64,000 bases of DNA, taken from the NCBI RefSeq assembly GCF_001412595.2, contig NZ_CP012640.2, forward strand, positions 4,774,001-4,838,000, given 5' to 3'. Positions 49,972 through 58,911 of this stretch are shown one piece after another. A program made the position numbers and the translations under genes. The notes below the pieces were generated by a model, which worked only from the letters and a program-made list of their open reading frames with translations, was not told where the DNA came from and did not search any database. This DNA is from Massilia sp. WG5. GTDB taxonomy: Bacteria > Pseudomonadota > Gammaproteobacteria > Burkholderiales > Burkholderiaceae_D. Numbering within the stretch: position 1 is the stretch's first letter; the number at the start of each line of letters is the position of its first letter.

Positions 49972-51066
49972 ATGCATATCCAAGAACTCGTAAAACCAGA
50001 CGGACGACAACTCACCCTCTACAGTAACCAGCCGATCCCGGCCGGCCTTGTTGCACCGAGCCCCTTTCCTGATCCGCAAAATGCGAATCCGCACCTGCGC
50101 TGGCATCCGCTGCGCGGCGAGTGGGTGACCTATGCGGCGTTCCGCCAGAACCGCACCTACCAGCCGCCGCCGCAGTACAACCCGCTGGCCGCGACCAGCG
50201 ATCCGGCGCACCCGACCGAGATGCCGGCCGGCGACTACGAGATCGCGGTGTTCGACAACCGCTTCCCCTCGCTGGCGCTGGATTCCCATGATCCGCCCAC
50301 GCTGACGGTGCCGACCGCGCCCGCCAACGGCAAGTGCGAGGTGGTGGTGTTCACCCAGGATCCGCAGGCCGCGCTGGGCAAGCTGCCGCTGTCGCGCATC
50401 GAGCTGCTGCTGCAGGTGTGGGGCGACCGCACCACCCGGATCGGCGGCCAGCACCACATCCAGTACGTGCTGCCGTTCGAGAACCGCGGCGCGGAAGTGG
50501 GCGTGACCCTGCACCACCCGCACGGCCAGATCTACTGCTATCCGTTTGTGCCGAGCGTGCCGGCGCGCCAGTTGGCCCAGGAGCGCGAGTACTACCTGCA
50601 GCATGGCTCGAGCCTGCTGTGCGACATGGCGCGCGACGAGGCCGCCGACGGCAAGCGGGTGCTGTACCAGGACGACCATGCGATCGCCTTCGTGCCGGCC
50701 TGCGCGCGCTATCCCTACGAAGTCTGGGTGATGCCGACCGCGCCCTGCAAGGACTTTGCCGCGCTCACCCCGCCGCAGCGCGAGAGCCTGGCGCGCGCGC
50801 TGAAGACCGTGCTGCTCAAGTACGACCACCTGTGGGACCGTCCTTTCCCCTACCTGATGGCCTGGTACCAGGCGCCGACCGACGGCGCCGAGCACCCGGA
50901 AACCCAGCTGCACTGCCAGTTCTACCCGCCGTACCGCACCCGCGACCGCCTCAAGTACCTGGCCGGCACCGAGCTGGCGGCCGGCATGTTCGCGATGGAC
51001 GTGCTGCCCGAAACCACGGCCTACGAATTGCAGCAGGTCGAGGTCGACCTGGAGGACGGCGCATGA
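49972..51066 (+). CDS. galT: Galactose-1-phosphate uridylyltransferase
   Basis: A 364-residue GalT. The catalytic motif is His-His-Pro-His-Gly-Gln-Ile-Tyr, whose central His carries the UMP. Arg-Trp-His-Pro-Leu-Arg-Gly-Glu-Trp-Val near the N-terminus and a C-terminal His-Cys-Gln-Phe-Tyr segment are typical. It exchanges UMP between UDP-glucose and galactose-1-phosphate. Start at 49972 follows the family; longer in-frame starts (49861, 49894) lack support. It leads a coupled operon with an M24-like gene, galK and a GH2 glycosidase. Confidence 0.93.
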   Translation: MHIQELVKPDGRQLTLYSNQPIPAGLVAPSPFPDPQNANPHLRWHPLRGEWVTYAAFRQNRTYQPPPQYNPLAATSDPAHPTEMPAGDYEIAVFDNRFPSLALDSHDPPTLTVPTAPANGKCEVVVFTQDPQAALGKLPLSRIELLLQVWGDRTTRIGGQHHIQYVLPFENRGAEVGVTLHHPHGQIYCYPFVPSVPARQLAQEREYYLQHGSSLLCDMARDEAADGKRVLYQDDHAIAFVPACARYPYEVWVMPTAPCKDFAALTPPQRESLARALKTVLLKYDHLWDRPFPYLMAWYQAPTDGAEHPETQLHCQFYPPYRTRDRLKYLAGTELAAGMFAMDVLPETTAYELQQVEVDLEDGA

Positions 51067-52166
51067 GCGTCACGGCCGATCCGCTGACGGTGCGCGGCGC
51101 GGAAGCCGCGGCCAAGCTGGCGCTGCTGCGCGAAGCGCTGGCCCAGCTCGGGGCCGGCGCGATCCGCCTGCGCGGCGAGGACTGGTTTGCCTGGGCCACC
51201 GCCGGCGGCATGCCGCTGGCGCCGGACGGCTGCGAGAGCGGGGTGGCGGAGCTGTTGGTCACGCCCGACGAAGCCTGCGTGCTCACCGACGAGGCCGAGG
51301 CCGAGCGCCTGCGCCTGGAAGAGGTGCCGGCCGGCTTCACTTTCCACGGCGCGCCCTGGACCGACGCCGAGCTGCACGAGACCTATGTGCTGGGCACGGC
51401 CGGCGGGCGCCCGGTGCTGTCCGACCGTCCCGGGCCGAACGAGCAGCCGCTGCCTGCCGGCCTGAAGCTGCGCCGCATGGTGCTTGGGTTCGAAGAGCAG
51501 GAACGCTACCGCCAGCTCGGCCGCGAGGCCGCCGAGGCGATCGGTGAAGCGCTGCGCGCGGCGCGCCCGGACTGGACCGAATACCAGCTGGCCGGGGAGG
51601 GGGCGCGCGCCCTGCTGCGGCGCGGCATCCAGCCATCGCTGGTGCTGGCCGCCGGCGAACGCCGCCTGGGCAAGTGGCGCCGCCCGACGCCCTCGCACGA
51701 ACCGCTGGGCGCGCGCGCCACGCTGTCGTGCTGCGCGCGCCGGCATGGCCTGGTCGCGCGGCTGTCGCGCTCGGCCAGCTTCGGCGGGCTGCCTGCCGAG
51801 CAGGACGAACTGCTGCGCCTGGAATCGACCGGGCTCGATGCGGTGCGCGCCGGGCAGTCGCTGGCCGCCGTGTACCACGCGTTCGAGGCCGCCTACCGCC
51901 ACGCCAACCGGCCGGACGCGATCCGCGAGCGGCCGCAGGGCGGCATCGTCGGCTACCAGGCCTGCGAACTCGTGGCCAGCCCCAGCACCGCGACCGGGCT
52001 GGAGACCGGCATGGCCTTCGCGTTCAACCCCGGCTTCGACGGCATCGGGATCGAAGACACCTTCCTGCTCGGCGCGACCGGGCTGGAGAACCTCACGCTG
52101 GACCCGCAGTGGCCGGCGGTGAACATCGGCGGCCGCATGCGGCCGCGCTGGCTGGAGCTGACATGA
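51063..52166 (+). CDS. M24-like (pita-bread fold) protein lacking metal ligands
   Basis: A 367-residue protein whose second half (about 145-360) follows the M24 aminopeptidase-P pattern: a long helical Glu-Arg-Tyr-Arg-Gln-Leu-Gly-Arg segment, Trp-Thr-Glu-Tyr-Gln-Leu-Ala, and a Gly-Ile-Glu-Asp-Thr-Phe-Leu near the end. In active M24 enzymes two Asp, one His and two Glu hold two metals. Here the region that should give the Asp pair reads Ala-Thr-Leu-Ser-Cys-Cys-Ala-Arg-Arg, so the site looks lost. It is coupled to galT and galK by 4-bp overlaps on both sides. Its role in galactose metabolism is unknown; a binding or regulatory role is a guess. Confidence 0.65.
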   Translation: MSVTADPLTVRGAEAAAKLALLREALAQLGAGAIRLRGEDWFAWATAGGMPLAPDGCESGVAELLVTPDEACVLTDEAEAERLRLEEVPAGFTFHGAPWTDAELHETYVLGTAGGRPVLSDRPGPNEQPLPAGLKLRRMVLGFEEQERYRQLGREAAEAIGEALRAARPDWTEYQLAGEGARALLRRGIQPSLVLAAGERRLGKWRRPTPSHEPLGARATLSCCARRHGLVARLSRSASFGGLPAEQDELLRLESTGLDAVRAGQSLAAVYHAFEAAYRHANRPDAIRERPQGGIVGYQACELVASPSTATGLETGMAFAFNPGFDGIGIEDTFLLGATGLENLTLDPQWPAVNIGGRMRPRWLELT

Positions 52167-53263
52167 CAAGTGCAGAAACCTTCTTCGGCGGCGCCCCGGA
52201 GGCGTGCGCATTCGCTCCCGGCCGGGTCAACCTGCTGGGCGAACACACCGACTACAACGACGGCTTCATGCTGCCGGTGGCAACGCCGCAGCGCACCAGC
52301 GTGGCGCTGGCGCGCAGCCAGGACGACCAGCACCACCTGTACTCGGGCACGCTGGACGGCAACGTGAGCTTCGCCGCGAAAGGCGGCAGCGCGCCACAGG
52401 GCTTCGGCAGCTATATCGAAGGCTGCATCCGCCTGGTCGAGGCGAACGGGGTCGAGGTCCCGCCGCTGCGCGTGTTCGTCACCACCGAGCTGCCGGTCGG
52501 CTCGGGCCTGTCGTCCTCGGCCGCGCTCGAAGTGGCGACCCTGCGCGCGCTGCGCCAGCTGCTCGGCTTCGAGCTCGACAACGTGAAGCTGGCCCAGATC
52601 GCCCAGCGCGCCGAGATCGAATATGCGCGCGTCAACTGCGGGATCATGGACCAGATGGCGTCCAGCCTGTGCGATGAACGGAACATGCTGTTCATCGACG
52701 CCCGCACCCTCGAGCACCGGCTGGTGCAGATGCCCGAGGGGACCGAGCTGATCGTGATCGACTCCGGCGTGCCGCGCACCCTGGCCGCCAGCAAGTACAA
52801 CGAACGCCGCGCCGAGTGCGAGGAAGCGTCCCGCAAGCTGGGCGTGACCGCGCTGCGCGATGTCACCGACCCTTCGGTGCTCGAGCAGCTGCCCGAGCCG
52901 CTGCGCCGGCGCGCCCGCCACGTGGTGCTGGAAGACCTGCGCGTGCTGGAGGCGGCCGGCGGCGTCTCGGCCGAGCGCTTCGGCGAGCTGATGAACGCCT
53001 CGCACGACAGCCTGCGCGACGATTACGAAGTTTCCATTCCCGAGCTCGACCGGCTGGTGGAGGCCTTGCGCGCCGCCCCGGGCGTGCTTGGCGCGCGCCT
53101 CACCGGCGCCGGCTTCGGCGGGGCCTGCGTGGCCCTGTGCCGCACCGGCCAGGCAAGAAGCGCAGCAGAAGTCGCACTCTCCAATTACAACAAAGAGGGA
53201 CAGAAGGGACGCATCCTGATCCCGGTCCCGACCCAAGGAAAGGAACACAATGAGCCAGTTTGA
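52163..53263 (+). CDS. galK: Galactokinase
   Basis: A 366-residue GHMP kinase. The galactokinase signature Gly-Arg-Val-Asn-Leu-Leu-Gly-Glu-His-Thr-Asp-Tyr-Asn-Asp-Gly is near the N-terminus. The ATP loop Leu-Pro-Val-Gly-Ser-Gly-Leu-Ser-Ser-Ser-Ala and the C-terminal Gly-Ala-Gly-Phe-Gly-Gly are intact. It phosphorylates galactose for GalT. The start overlaps the M24-like stop by 4 bp. The stop overlaps the GH2 gene by 14 bp. Confidence 0.95.
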   Translation: MTSAETFFGGAPEACAFAPGRVNLLGEHTDYNDGFMLPVATPQRTSVALARSQDDQHHLYSGTLDGNVSFAAKGGSAPQGFGSYIEGCIRLVEANGVEVPPLRVFVTTELPVGSGLSSSAALEVATLRALRQLLGFELDNVKLAQIAQRAEIEYARVNCGIMDQMASSLCDERNMLFIDARTLEHRLVQMPEGTELIVIDSGVPRTLAASKYNERRAECEEASRKLGVTALRDVTDPSVLEQLPEPLRRRARHVVLEDLRVLEAAGGVSAERFGELMNASHDSLRDDYEVSIPELDRLVEALRAAPGVLGARLTGAGFGGACVALCRTGQARSAAEVALSNYNKEGQKGRILIPVPTQGKEHNEPV

Positions 53264-55070
53264 GTACCCCCGCCCCCAGCTGGTACGCGACAATTGGATC
53301 AATCTGAACGGCAAGTGGCGCTTCCGTTTCGACGACGAGGTCAGCTGCAGGATGCCCGAAGGCGTCACCGGCTGGACCCATGAGATCAATGTGCCATTCG
53401 CGCCGGAGACGGAAATGTCCGGCATCCAGGACACCGGCTTCCACCGCTTCTGCTGGTACGAGCGTGACTTCGAACTGATGCCGTCCGAAAAGCGCGCGAT
53501 CCTGCACTTCGGCGCGGTCGACTATGCCGCCCGGGTCTGGATCAACGGCCAGCTGGTGGCGGAACACGAGGGTGGCCATACGCCGTTCTCGGCCGACATC
53601 ACCCAGGCCCTGAAAGCCGACGGCAAGCAGGTCGTGACCGTGTTCGTCGAGGACGATCCGGCCGACCTGGCCAAGCCGCGCGGCAAGCAGGACTGGCTGC
53701 TGGAGCCGCACTCGATCTGGTATCCGCGCACGACCGGCATCTGGCAGACCGTCTGGGTCGAACAGGTCTCGCGCACCTTCATCCGCTCGCTGCGCTGGAC
53801 CCCGATCTTCGAGACCTTCGAGATCGGCTGCGAGGTGTTCGCCGGCGGCGACATCCAGGAACACATGTTCGTCGAGGTCAAGATCTGGCACGGCGAACAA
53901 CTGCTGGCCGACGACAACTACAAGCTGCTGCAGGGCGAGGCGAACCGCAAGATCGCGCTGTCCGACCCCGGCATCGACGACTCGCGCAACGAGCTGCTGT
54001 GGAGCCCGGAGCGGCCGACCCTGCTCGACGCCGAGGTGATCCTGCGCTGCGGCGACCAGGTGGTCGACCACATCAAGTCCTACACCGCCCTGCGCGCCTT
54101 CCACATCAACCGCGACCGCCTGCTGCTGAACGGCCGCCCGTATCCGCTGCGCCTGGTGCTGGACCAGGGCTACTGGACCGAATCCTTCATGACCGCGCCC
54201 TCCGACGAGCACCTGAAACGCGACGTCGAGCTGGCCAAGATGATGGGCTTCAACGGCGTGCGCAAGCACCAGAAGATCGAGGATCCGCGCTACCTGTACT
54301 GGGCCGACAAGCTGGGCCTGCTGGTATGGGAGGAGATGCCTTCGGCCTACCGCTTCTCGCCGCATGCGATCAAGCGCATCGTCAAGGAATGGACCGAGGC
54401 GATCGAGCGCGACTACAGCCACCCCTGCATCATCGTCTGGGTGCCGTTCAACGAATCCTGGGGCGTGCCGAACCTGACGCTGACCCAGGCGCACCGCAAC
54501 GCGGTCGAGGCGCTGTACCACCTGACGCGCACCCTCGACGCGACCCGCCCGGTGATCGGCAACGACGGCTGGGAAGCCTCGGCCACCGACATCCTGGGCA
54601 TCCACGACTACGACAGCGATCCGGAAAAGATCAAGGCGCGCTACGAGGTCAGCGACCCCGTGCGCACGCTGTTCGACCAGCGCCGTCCAGGCGGACGCAT
54701 CCTGACGCTGGACGGTTTCCCGCACCGCGGCCAGCCCATCGTGCTGACCGAATTCGGCGGCATCGCCTTCGATCCGAACGCGACCCCCGAGGATGGCACC
54801 TGGGGCTACACCCGTGCCCATACGGCCGAGAGTTATCACGCGCTGTACCAACGCCTGCTGAAAGTGGTCAACGAGACCTTCATGTTCAGCGGCTTCTGCT
54901 ACACCCAGTTCGCCGACACCTTCCAGGAAGCCAACGGCCTGCTCAACGCCGACCGCACCCCCAAGCTGCCTTTCGAGGTCATCAGTGCGGCGACCCGCAA
55001 CGTCCCGCTGCATCCCAAGCAGGACGTTGAAAAGGAGGGAGAAGGACCAGCCGGCGGGCGCCCGGAATAA
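53250..55070 (+). CDS. GH2 glycosidase, probable beta-galactosidase
   Basis: A 606-residue family-2 glycoside hydrolase. It has an N-terminal sugar-binding jelly roll (about 10-180), an Ig-like domain (about 185-275) and a TIM barrel (about 280-590). The acid/base Glu is in Pro-Phe-Asn-Glu-Ser-Trp-Gly and the nucleophile Glu in Leu-Thr-Glu-Phe-Gly-Gly. Length is that of beta-glucuronidase-sized GH2 enzymes, shorter than LacZ. The galT-galK context favours beta-galactoside hydrolysis. No signal peptide is seen, so it is cytoplasmic. AAGGAAAGGA precedes the ATG inside galK. Confidence 0.85.
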   Translation: MSQFEYPRPQLVRDNWINLNGKWRFRFDDEVSCRMPEGVTGWTHEINVPFAPETEMSGIQDTGFHRFCWYERDFELMPSEKRAILHFGAVDYAARVWINGQLVAEHEGGHTPFSADITQALKADGKQVVTVFVEDDPADLAKPRGKQDWLLEPHSIWYPRTTGIWQTVWVEQVSRTFIRSLRWTPIFETFEIGCEVFAGGDIQEHMFVEVKIWHGEQLLADDNYKLLQGEANRKIALSDPGIDDSRNELLWSPERPTLLDAEVILRCGDQVVDHIKSYTALRAFHINRDRLLLNGRPYPLRLVLDQGYWTESFMTAPSDEHLKRDVELAKMMGFNGVRKHQKIEDPRYLYWADKLGLLVWEEMPSAYRFSPHAIKRIVKEWTEAIERDYSHPCIIVWVPFNESWGVPNLTLTQAHRNAVEALYHLTRTLDATRPVIGNDGWEASATDILGIHDYDSDPEKIKARYEVSDPVRTLFDQRRPGGRILTLDGFPHRGQPIVLTEFGGIAFDPNATPEDGTWGYTRAHTAESYHALYQRLLKVVNETFMFSGFCYTQFADTFQEANGLLNADRTPKLPFEVISAATRNVPLHPKQDVEKEGEGPAGGRPE

Positions 55071-55174
55071 CCTAACGCGCGTTGCAGCTTCGGTTTGCGA
55101 TGCGCGCTGTACCGTAAGTACAGCTGCGCTTCTCAACCGAATCTGCGGCCGCTCGCGACGGTTCTTCCGGGCGC
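55058..55174. repeat. Long palindromic GCGTTGCA element after the GH2 gene
   Basis: Outer arms GCGCCCGGAA/TTCCGGGCGC (55058-55067 and 55165-55174) are perfect. Inside, TTCGGTT pairs with AACCGAA, GCGC with GCGC, and GCTGTAC-CGTAA-GTACAGC forms the tip. The core GCGTTGCA and the TTCGG...TGCGATG stretch are shared with the element at 20024-20095. The left arm overlaps the last codons of the GH2 gene. Confidence 0.7.
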
Positions 55175-55261
55175 TTTGGAGCCGGTGGTCGGTCTGCAGC
55201 ACCGAAATTTTGAATTCACCGACCGCCCGTGCTCCATACGGGCCTTGAAGGAGCCATCATC

Positions 55262-57892
55262 ATGACAACGATCGTCGTTTTCAGCCACCTGCGCTGGGAT
55301 TTCGTGTTCCAGCGGCCGCAGCACCTGCTGTCGCGCCTGGCGCAGCATTATCCGGTCCTGTTCGTCGAGGAGCCGGAATACGACAGCGGCGCCCCGTTCA
55401 TGCAGCGGTCCCAACCCGCGCCGAACGTGACCGTGTGCCGCGCGCACACTCCGATCCATGCCAAAGGCTTCCATGACGACCAGCTGCGCCTGCTGCAGCC
55501 CATGGTGGGGCAGCTGGCACCGCCGGGCGAGCAGCTCATCGCCTGGTTCTATACGCCGATGGCCTTGCCCCTGCTGCAGTCGCTCCAGCCCGCGCTGGTG
55601 GTCTACGACTGCATGGACGAGCTGGCCTCGTTCAAGAATCCGCCGAAGCAGCTGCTGCAGCGCGAGAGTGCGCTGCTGAACATCGCCGACATGGTGTTCG
55701 CCGGCGGTCCCAGTCTCTACGAAGCGAAGAAGAACCGCCACCCGAACGTGCACTGCTTTTCCAGCAGCGTCGACGTGCTGCATTTCCAGCAGGCGCTCGA
55801 CCGGTCGCGCGTCCACCCGCAGCAGAAGGATATCCCGCATCCGCGCCTCGGCTTCTACGGGGTGCTGGACGAGCGCTTCGATCCCGACCTGGTCGGCGCA
55901 ATCGCCGACGCCCATCCGGACTGGCAGGTCGTGCTGGCCGGCCCGATCGTGAAGATCGACGAGGAACGCCTGCCGCGCCGCGCCAACATCCATTACCTGG
56001 GGCAGCAGCCCTATGCGGCCTTGCCCGAGCTGCTGGCCGGCTGGGACGTCTGCCTGATGCCCTTCGCGATCAACGAAGCGACCAGGTTCATCAGCCCGAC
56101 CAAGGTGCTGGAATACATGGCGGCCCAGCTGCCGATCGTGAGCACGCCGATCGCCGACGTCGCCAATCCCTACGGCCACGTGGTCGCGATCGCCAGCGGG
56201 GCGCGCGAGTTCGTCGCGGCCTGCGAAGCGGCCCTGGCCCAGACGCCGGAACAGCGCGCGCGCATGATCGACGCCATGAACGCCATCGTCGCCGCCACGT
56301 CCTGGGACAACACGGCGAAGCACATGCACGAGCTGCTGGAGTCGACGCCGGCGCGCAGCGAGGGCACGACCGCGCAGCGCGCCGCGAACGCGCACGCGGT
56401 TTCACAGGCGAGCCTGCCGCCGGCCCAGGCTGCCGGGGCATCCTCGCCCAAGGTCAATCCACTGCGCAGCCAGGGCGCGCGCCACGTCGGCACCGTGATC
56501 GTCGGCGCCGGCCCGACCGGGTTGTCGGCCGCCTACCACCTGGGCGCGGACACGCTGCTGCTGGACCGCAACGAGACCGTCGGCGGCTGGTGCCGCTCGA
56601 TCGAAGACCATGGCTTCACCTTCGATCACGCCGGCCACATCATGTTCTCGAACGACCCCTATGTGCTGAAGATGTACGAGCTGCTGCTGGGCGATAACGT
56701 GCACTGGCAGAACCGCGAAGCCTGGATCTACAGCAAGGGCGTGCATACCCGCTATCCCTTCCAGGGCGCCTTGTACGGCCTGCCGCCCAAGGTCATCACC
56801 GAGTGCGTGATGGGCGCGATCGAAGCGCGCTATGGCGCGGATAACGACGCCGACGCCGGCGAGGCGAAGACCATCGACGACTGCTGCGCCGACGGCACTA
56901 CGGACGTGTGCAATACCGACCGCTCGGTCCGGGGCCAGGTGAAGAACTTCGAACAGTTCATCTACAAGGTCTGGGGCAAGGGCATCGCCAGGCACTTCGC
57001 CATCCCCTACAACCGCAAGCTCTGGACCGTGCCGCTGGCCGAGATGGAAACGTCCTGGCTGGGCGGACGGGTGCCGCTGCCGAACCTCGAAGAGATCGTG
57101 CAGGGCGCGCTCGAACCGTCACCGAAGCCGGTCGGGCCCAACGCGCGCTTCGGCTATCCGCGCAAGGGCGGCTTCCAGGCCCTGATGAACGGGTTCCTGC
57201 CGCACATCAAGGGCAAGATCGAGCTGGGCGCCGAAGTCGTGCAGGTGCTGCCGCGCGAACACATCGTCGCCCTGGCCGACGGCCGCCGTTTCCGCTACGA
57301 CGACCTGATCTCGACCATGCCGCTGCCGGAGCTGGTCAAGGCGATCGGCGACGAAGCGCCGGAAGCGGTGAGGAATGCGGCCAAGGGGCTGCGCCACGTG
57401 TCGATCCGTTGCGTCAACATCGGCATCGACCGGGTCGCGACCGACAAGCACTGGATCTACTATCCGGAAGACACGATCTTCCACCGCATCTTCGTGCAGG
57501 GCAATGCCTCGCCGGAATGCAATCCACCGGGCGGCTTCGGCTTCACCTGCGAGATCTCGTATTCGCCGACCAAGCCGCTGCCGCTGGACGGCGAGGAACT
57601 CATCGCCCGCGCGATCGAGGATTGCCGCAAGGTCGGGATGATCCGCGAGGGCGACCGGATCCTGGTCGCGAACCAGGTCGACATGCCCTATGCCTACGTG
57701 CTCTACGACCACCAGCGCGCACGCAATGTCGAGACCTGCAAGGCCTGGCTGAAGCAGTTCGACATCACCCTGGTCGGGCGCTACAGCGAGTGGGAGTACT
57801 ACAACTCCGATCACGCCCTGCTGGCCGGCAAGCGCGGCGCGGAGATCGTGATGGACAAGCGCAGCCGCACCCAGAAGGTCGGCATGGAGTGA
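55262..57892 (+). CDS. Fusion of a glycosyltransferase and a UDP-galactopyranose-mutase-like flavoprotein
   Basis: An 876-residue protein in two parts. Residues 1-375 are a GT-B glycosyltransferase of the GT4/GT1-like type: an Arg-Pro-Gln-His-Leu start, an Asp-Cys-Met-Asp-Glu segment, and Phe-Ile-Ser-Pro-Thr-Lys-Val-Leu-Glu-Tyr-Met-Ala at the nucleotide-sugar site. A 40-residue Ala/Ser/Gln-rich linker follows. Residues 415-876 are an FAD protein: Val-Gly-Ala-Gly-Pro-Thr-Gly-Leu-Ser-Ala-Ala, Asp-His-Ala-Gly-His, and a late Tyr-Ser-Glu-Trp-Glu-Tyr-Tyr. This resembles UDP-galactopyranose mutase and related amine-oxidase-fold proteins. It follows the gal operon, so making and transferring galactofuranose is an attractive but unproved idea. 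AAGGAG sets the start. Confidence 0.82.
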   Translation: MTTIVVFSHLRWDFVFQRPQHLLSRLAQHYPVLFVEEPEYDSGAPFMQRSQPAPNVTVCRAHTPIHAKGFHDDQLRLLQPMVGQLAPPGEQLIAWFYTPMALPLLQSLQPALVVYDCMDELASFKNPPKQLLQRESALLNIADMVFAGGPSLYEAKKNRHPNVHCFSSSVDVLHFQQALDRSRVHPQQKDIPHPRLGFYGVLDERFDPDLVGAIADAHPDWQVVLAGPIVKIDEERLPRRANIHYLGQQPYAALPELLAGWDVCLMPFAINEATRFISPTKVLEYMAAQLPIVSTPIADVANPYGHVVAIASGAREFVAACEAALAQTPEQRARMIDAMNAIVAATSWDNTAKHMHELLESTPARSEGTTAQRAANAHAVSQASLPPAQAAGASSPKVNPLRSQGARHVGTVIVGAGPTGLSAAYHLGADTLLLDRNETVGGWCRSIEDHGFTFDHAGHIMFSNDPYVLKMYELLLGDNVHWQNREAWIYSKGVHTRYPFQGALYGLPPKVITECVMGAIEARYGADNDADAGEAKTIDDCCADGTTDVCNTDRSVRGQVKNFEQFIYKVWGKGIARHFAIPYNRKLWTVPLAEMETSWLGGRVPLPNLEEIVQGALEPSPKPVGPNARFGYPRKGGFQALMNGFLPHIKGKIELGAEVVQVLPREHIVALADGRRFRYDDLISTMPLPELVKAIGDEAPEAVRNAAKGLRHVSIRCVNIGIDRVATDKHWIYYPEDTIFHRIFVQGNASPECNPPGGFGFTCEISYSPTKPLPLDGEELIARAIEDCRKVGMIREGDRILVANQVDMPYAYVLYDHQRARNVETCKAWLKQFDITLVGRYSEWEYYNSDHALLAGKRGAEIVMDKRSRTQKVGME

Positions 57893-57895
57893 GCG

Positions 57896-58873
57896 ATGCA
57901 GCCTTCCGCCTGGCGCCGCCGGGCGGCGGCGATGCTGGTATTGCCGTTGTCGCTGGCGCTGCCAGGGGGCATGGCGCGCGCCGGGACATCTGCCTCGGCC
58001 GAATACCTGCCCTACGGATCGGCGCCGGATAACCCGCGTCCGGTGGCGGCCCGCCACCAGGGCGGCCTGTTCCGCGTCAGCCTGGACGGGCGCGTGGCCT
58101 ACCTGTTCGGCACCGTGCACATGGGCATGCGCGGCTTTTATCCCTTGCCGCCCGAGGTGCGCCGCGCCCTGGTCGGCGCCAACCGCGTGGTCGTCGAACT
58201 CGACACCCGCGTCAACGGTCCTTTCCAGCGCGCGCTGGACCTGCACGGCAGATATGCGCCGGGCGACGATATCCGCCGCCACCTGCCGGCGCCGACCCTG
58301 CGGGCGCTGACCGAGGTCCTGCACGCCCAGGGCATCAGCGTGACCAGCATGGCTTCCTATAAACCCTGGCTGGTGGCGAACCTGCTGTTGAGCATGGAGC
58401 TGGAGCGCAAAGGCTACCGCCGCAGCGAAGGCGTCGAGGCGACCCTGCTCGCCCAGGCGCGGCGGCGCGGCCTGCAGGTGACCGAGCTGGAAAGCGCCGA
58501 ATACCAGCTGGCCTTGTACGACAGCATGGACGAGCGGCAGTCGGCACGCTACCTGGAGGAGGTGCTGGACGGGCTCAAGAATGGGCGTTCGCTGCGCACG
58601 GTCCAGGCGGTTCTCGATGCCTGGGCATCGGGCGATGCACACGCCCTCGACGTGGTGCTGCAGGAAAGCACGAGCGGCCCCGGCGTCGTGGCGGAGTTCA
58701 CGCGCCGCGTGCTGCTGGGGCGGCGCAATCCCGACATAGCCGACCAGATCGAGCGCCTGATGCGCGAGGACAGCGTGACCTTCGTCGGCGTCGGCTTGCT
58801 GCACCTGCTGGGCGCCAACGGGCTGCCCCAGCTGCTGGCACAGCGGGGCTATCTGGTGGAGCGCGTGTATTAG
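57896..58873 (+). CDS. Exported TraB/GumN-family protein
   Basis: A 325-residue protein with an N-terminal signal peptide (Arg-rich start, hydrophobic stretch, Ala-Arg-Ala-Gly). The family signature Phe-Gly-Thr-Val-His-Met-Gly and a late Gly-Val-Gly-Leu-Leu-His-Leu-Leu-Gly are clear. The TraB/GumN group has a Tiki-like fold and some members are metal-dependent proteases; the role here is unknown. It follows the fusion gene by 3 bp and is likely co-transcribed. Confidence 0.83.
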   Translation: MQPSAWRRRAAAMLVLPLSLALPGGMARAGTSASAEYLPYGSAPDNPRPVAARHQGGLFRVSLDGRVAYLFGTVHMGMRGFYPLPPEVRRALVGANRVVVELDTRVNGPFQRALDLHGRYAPGDDIRRHLPAPTLRALTEVLHAQGISVTSMASYKPWLVANLLLSMELERKGYRRSEGVEATLLAQARRRGLQVTELESAEYQLALYDSMDERQSARYLEEVLDGLKNGRSLRTVQAVLDAWASGDAHALDVVLQESTSGPGVVAEFTRRVLLGRRNPDIADQIERLMREDSVTFVGVGLLHLLGANGLPQLLAQRGYLVERVY

Positions 58874-58911
58874 AGCGCACAACGCTCTACGCGGAGCCAG
58901 GCCCCGCTTGT

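Noticed and set aside
55113..55131. GCTGTAC...GTACAGC as another copy of the MocR-type site
   Set aside because: The hexamers are inverted, 12 bp apart and form the tip of a palindromic element, unlike the direct repeats at 25-bp spacing.
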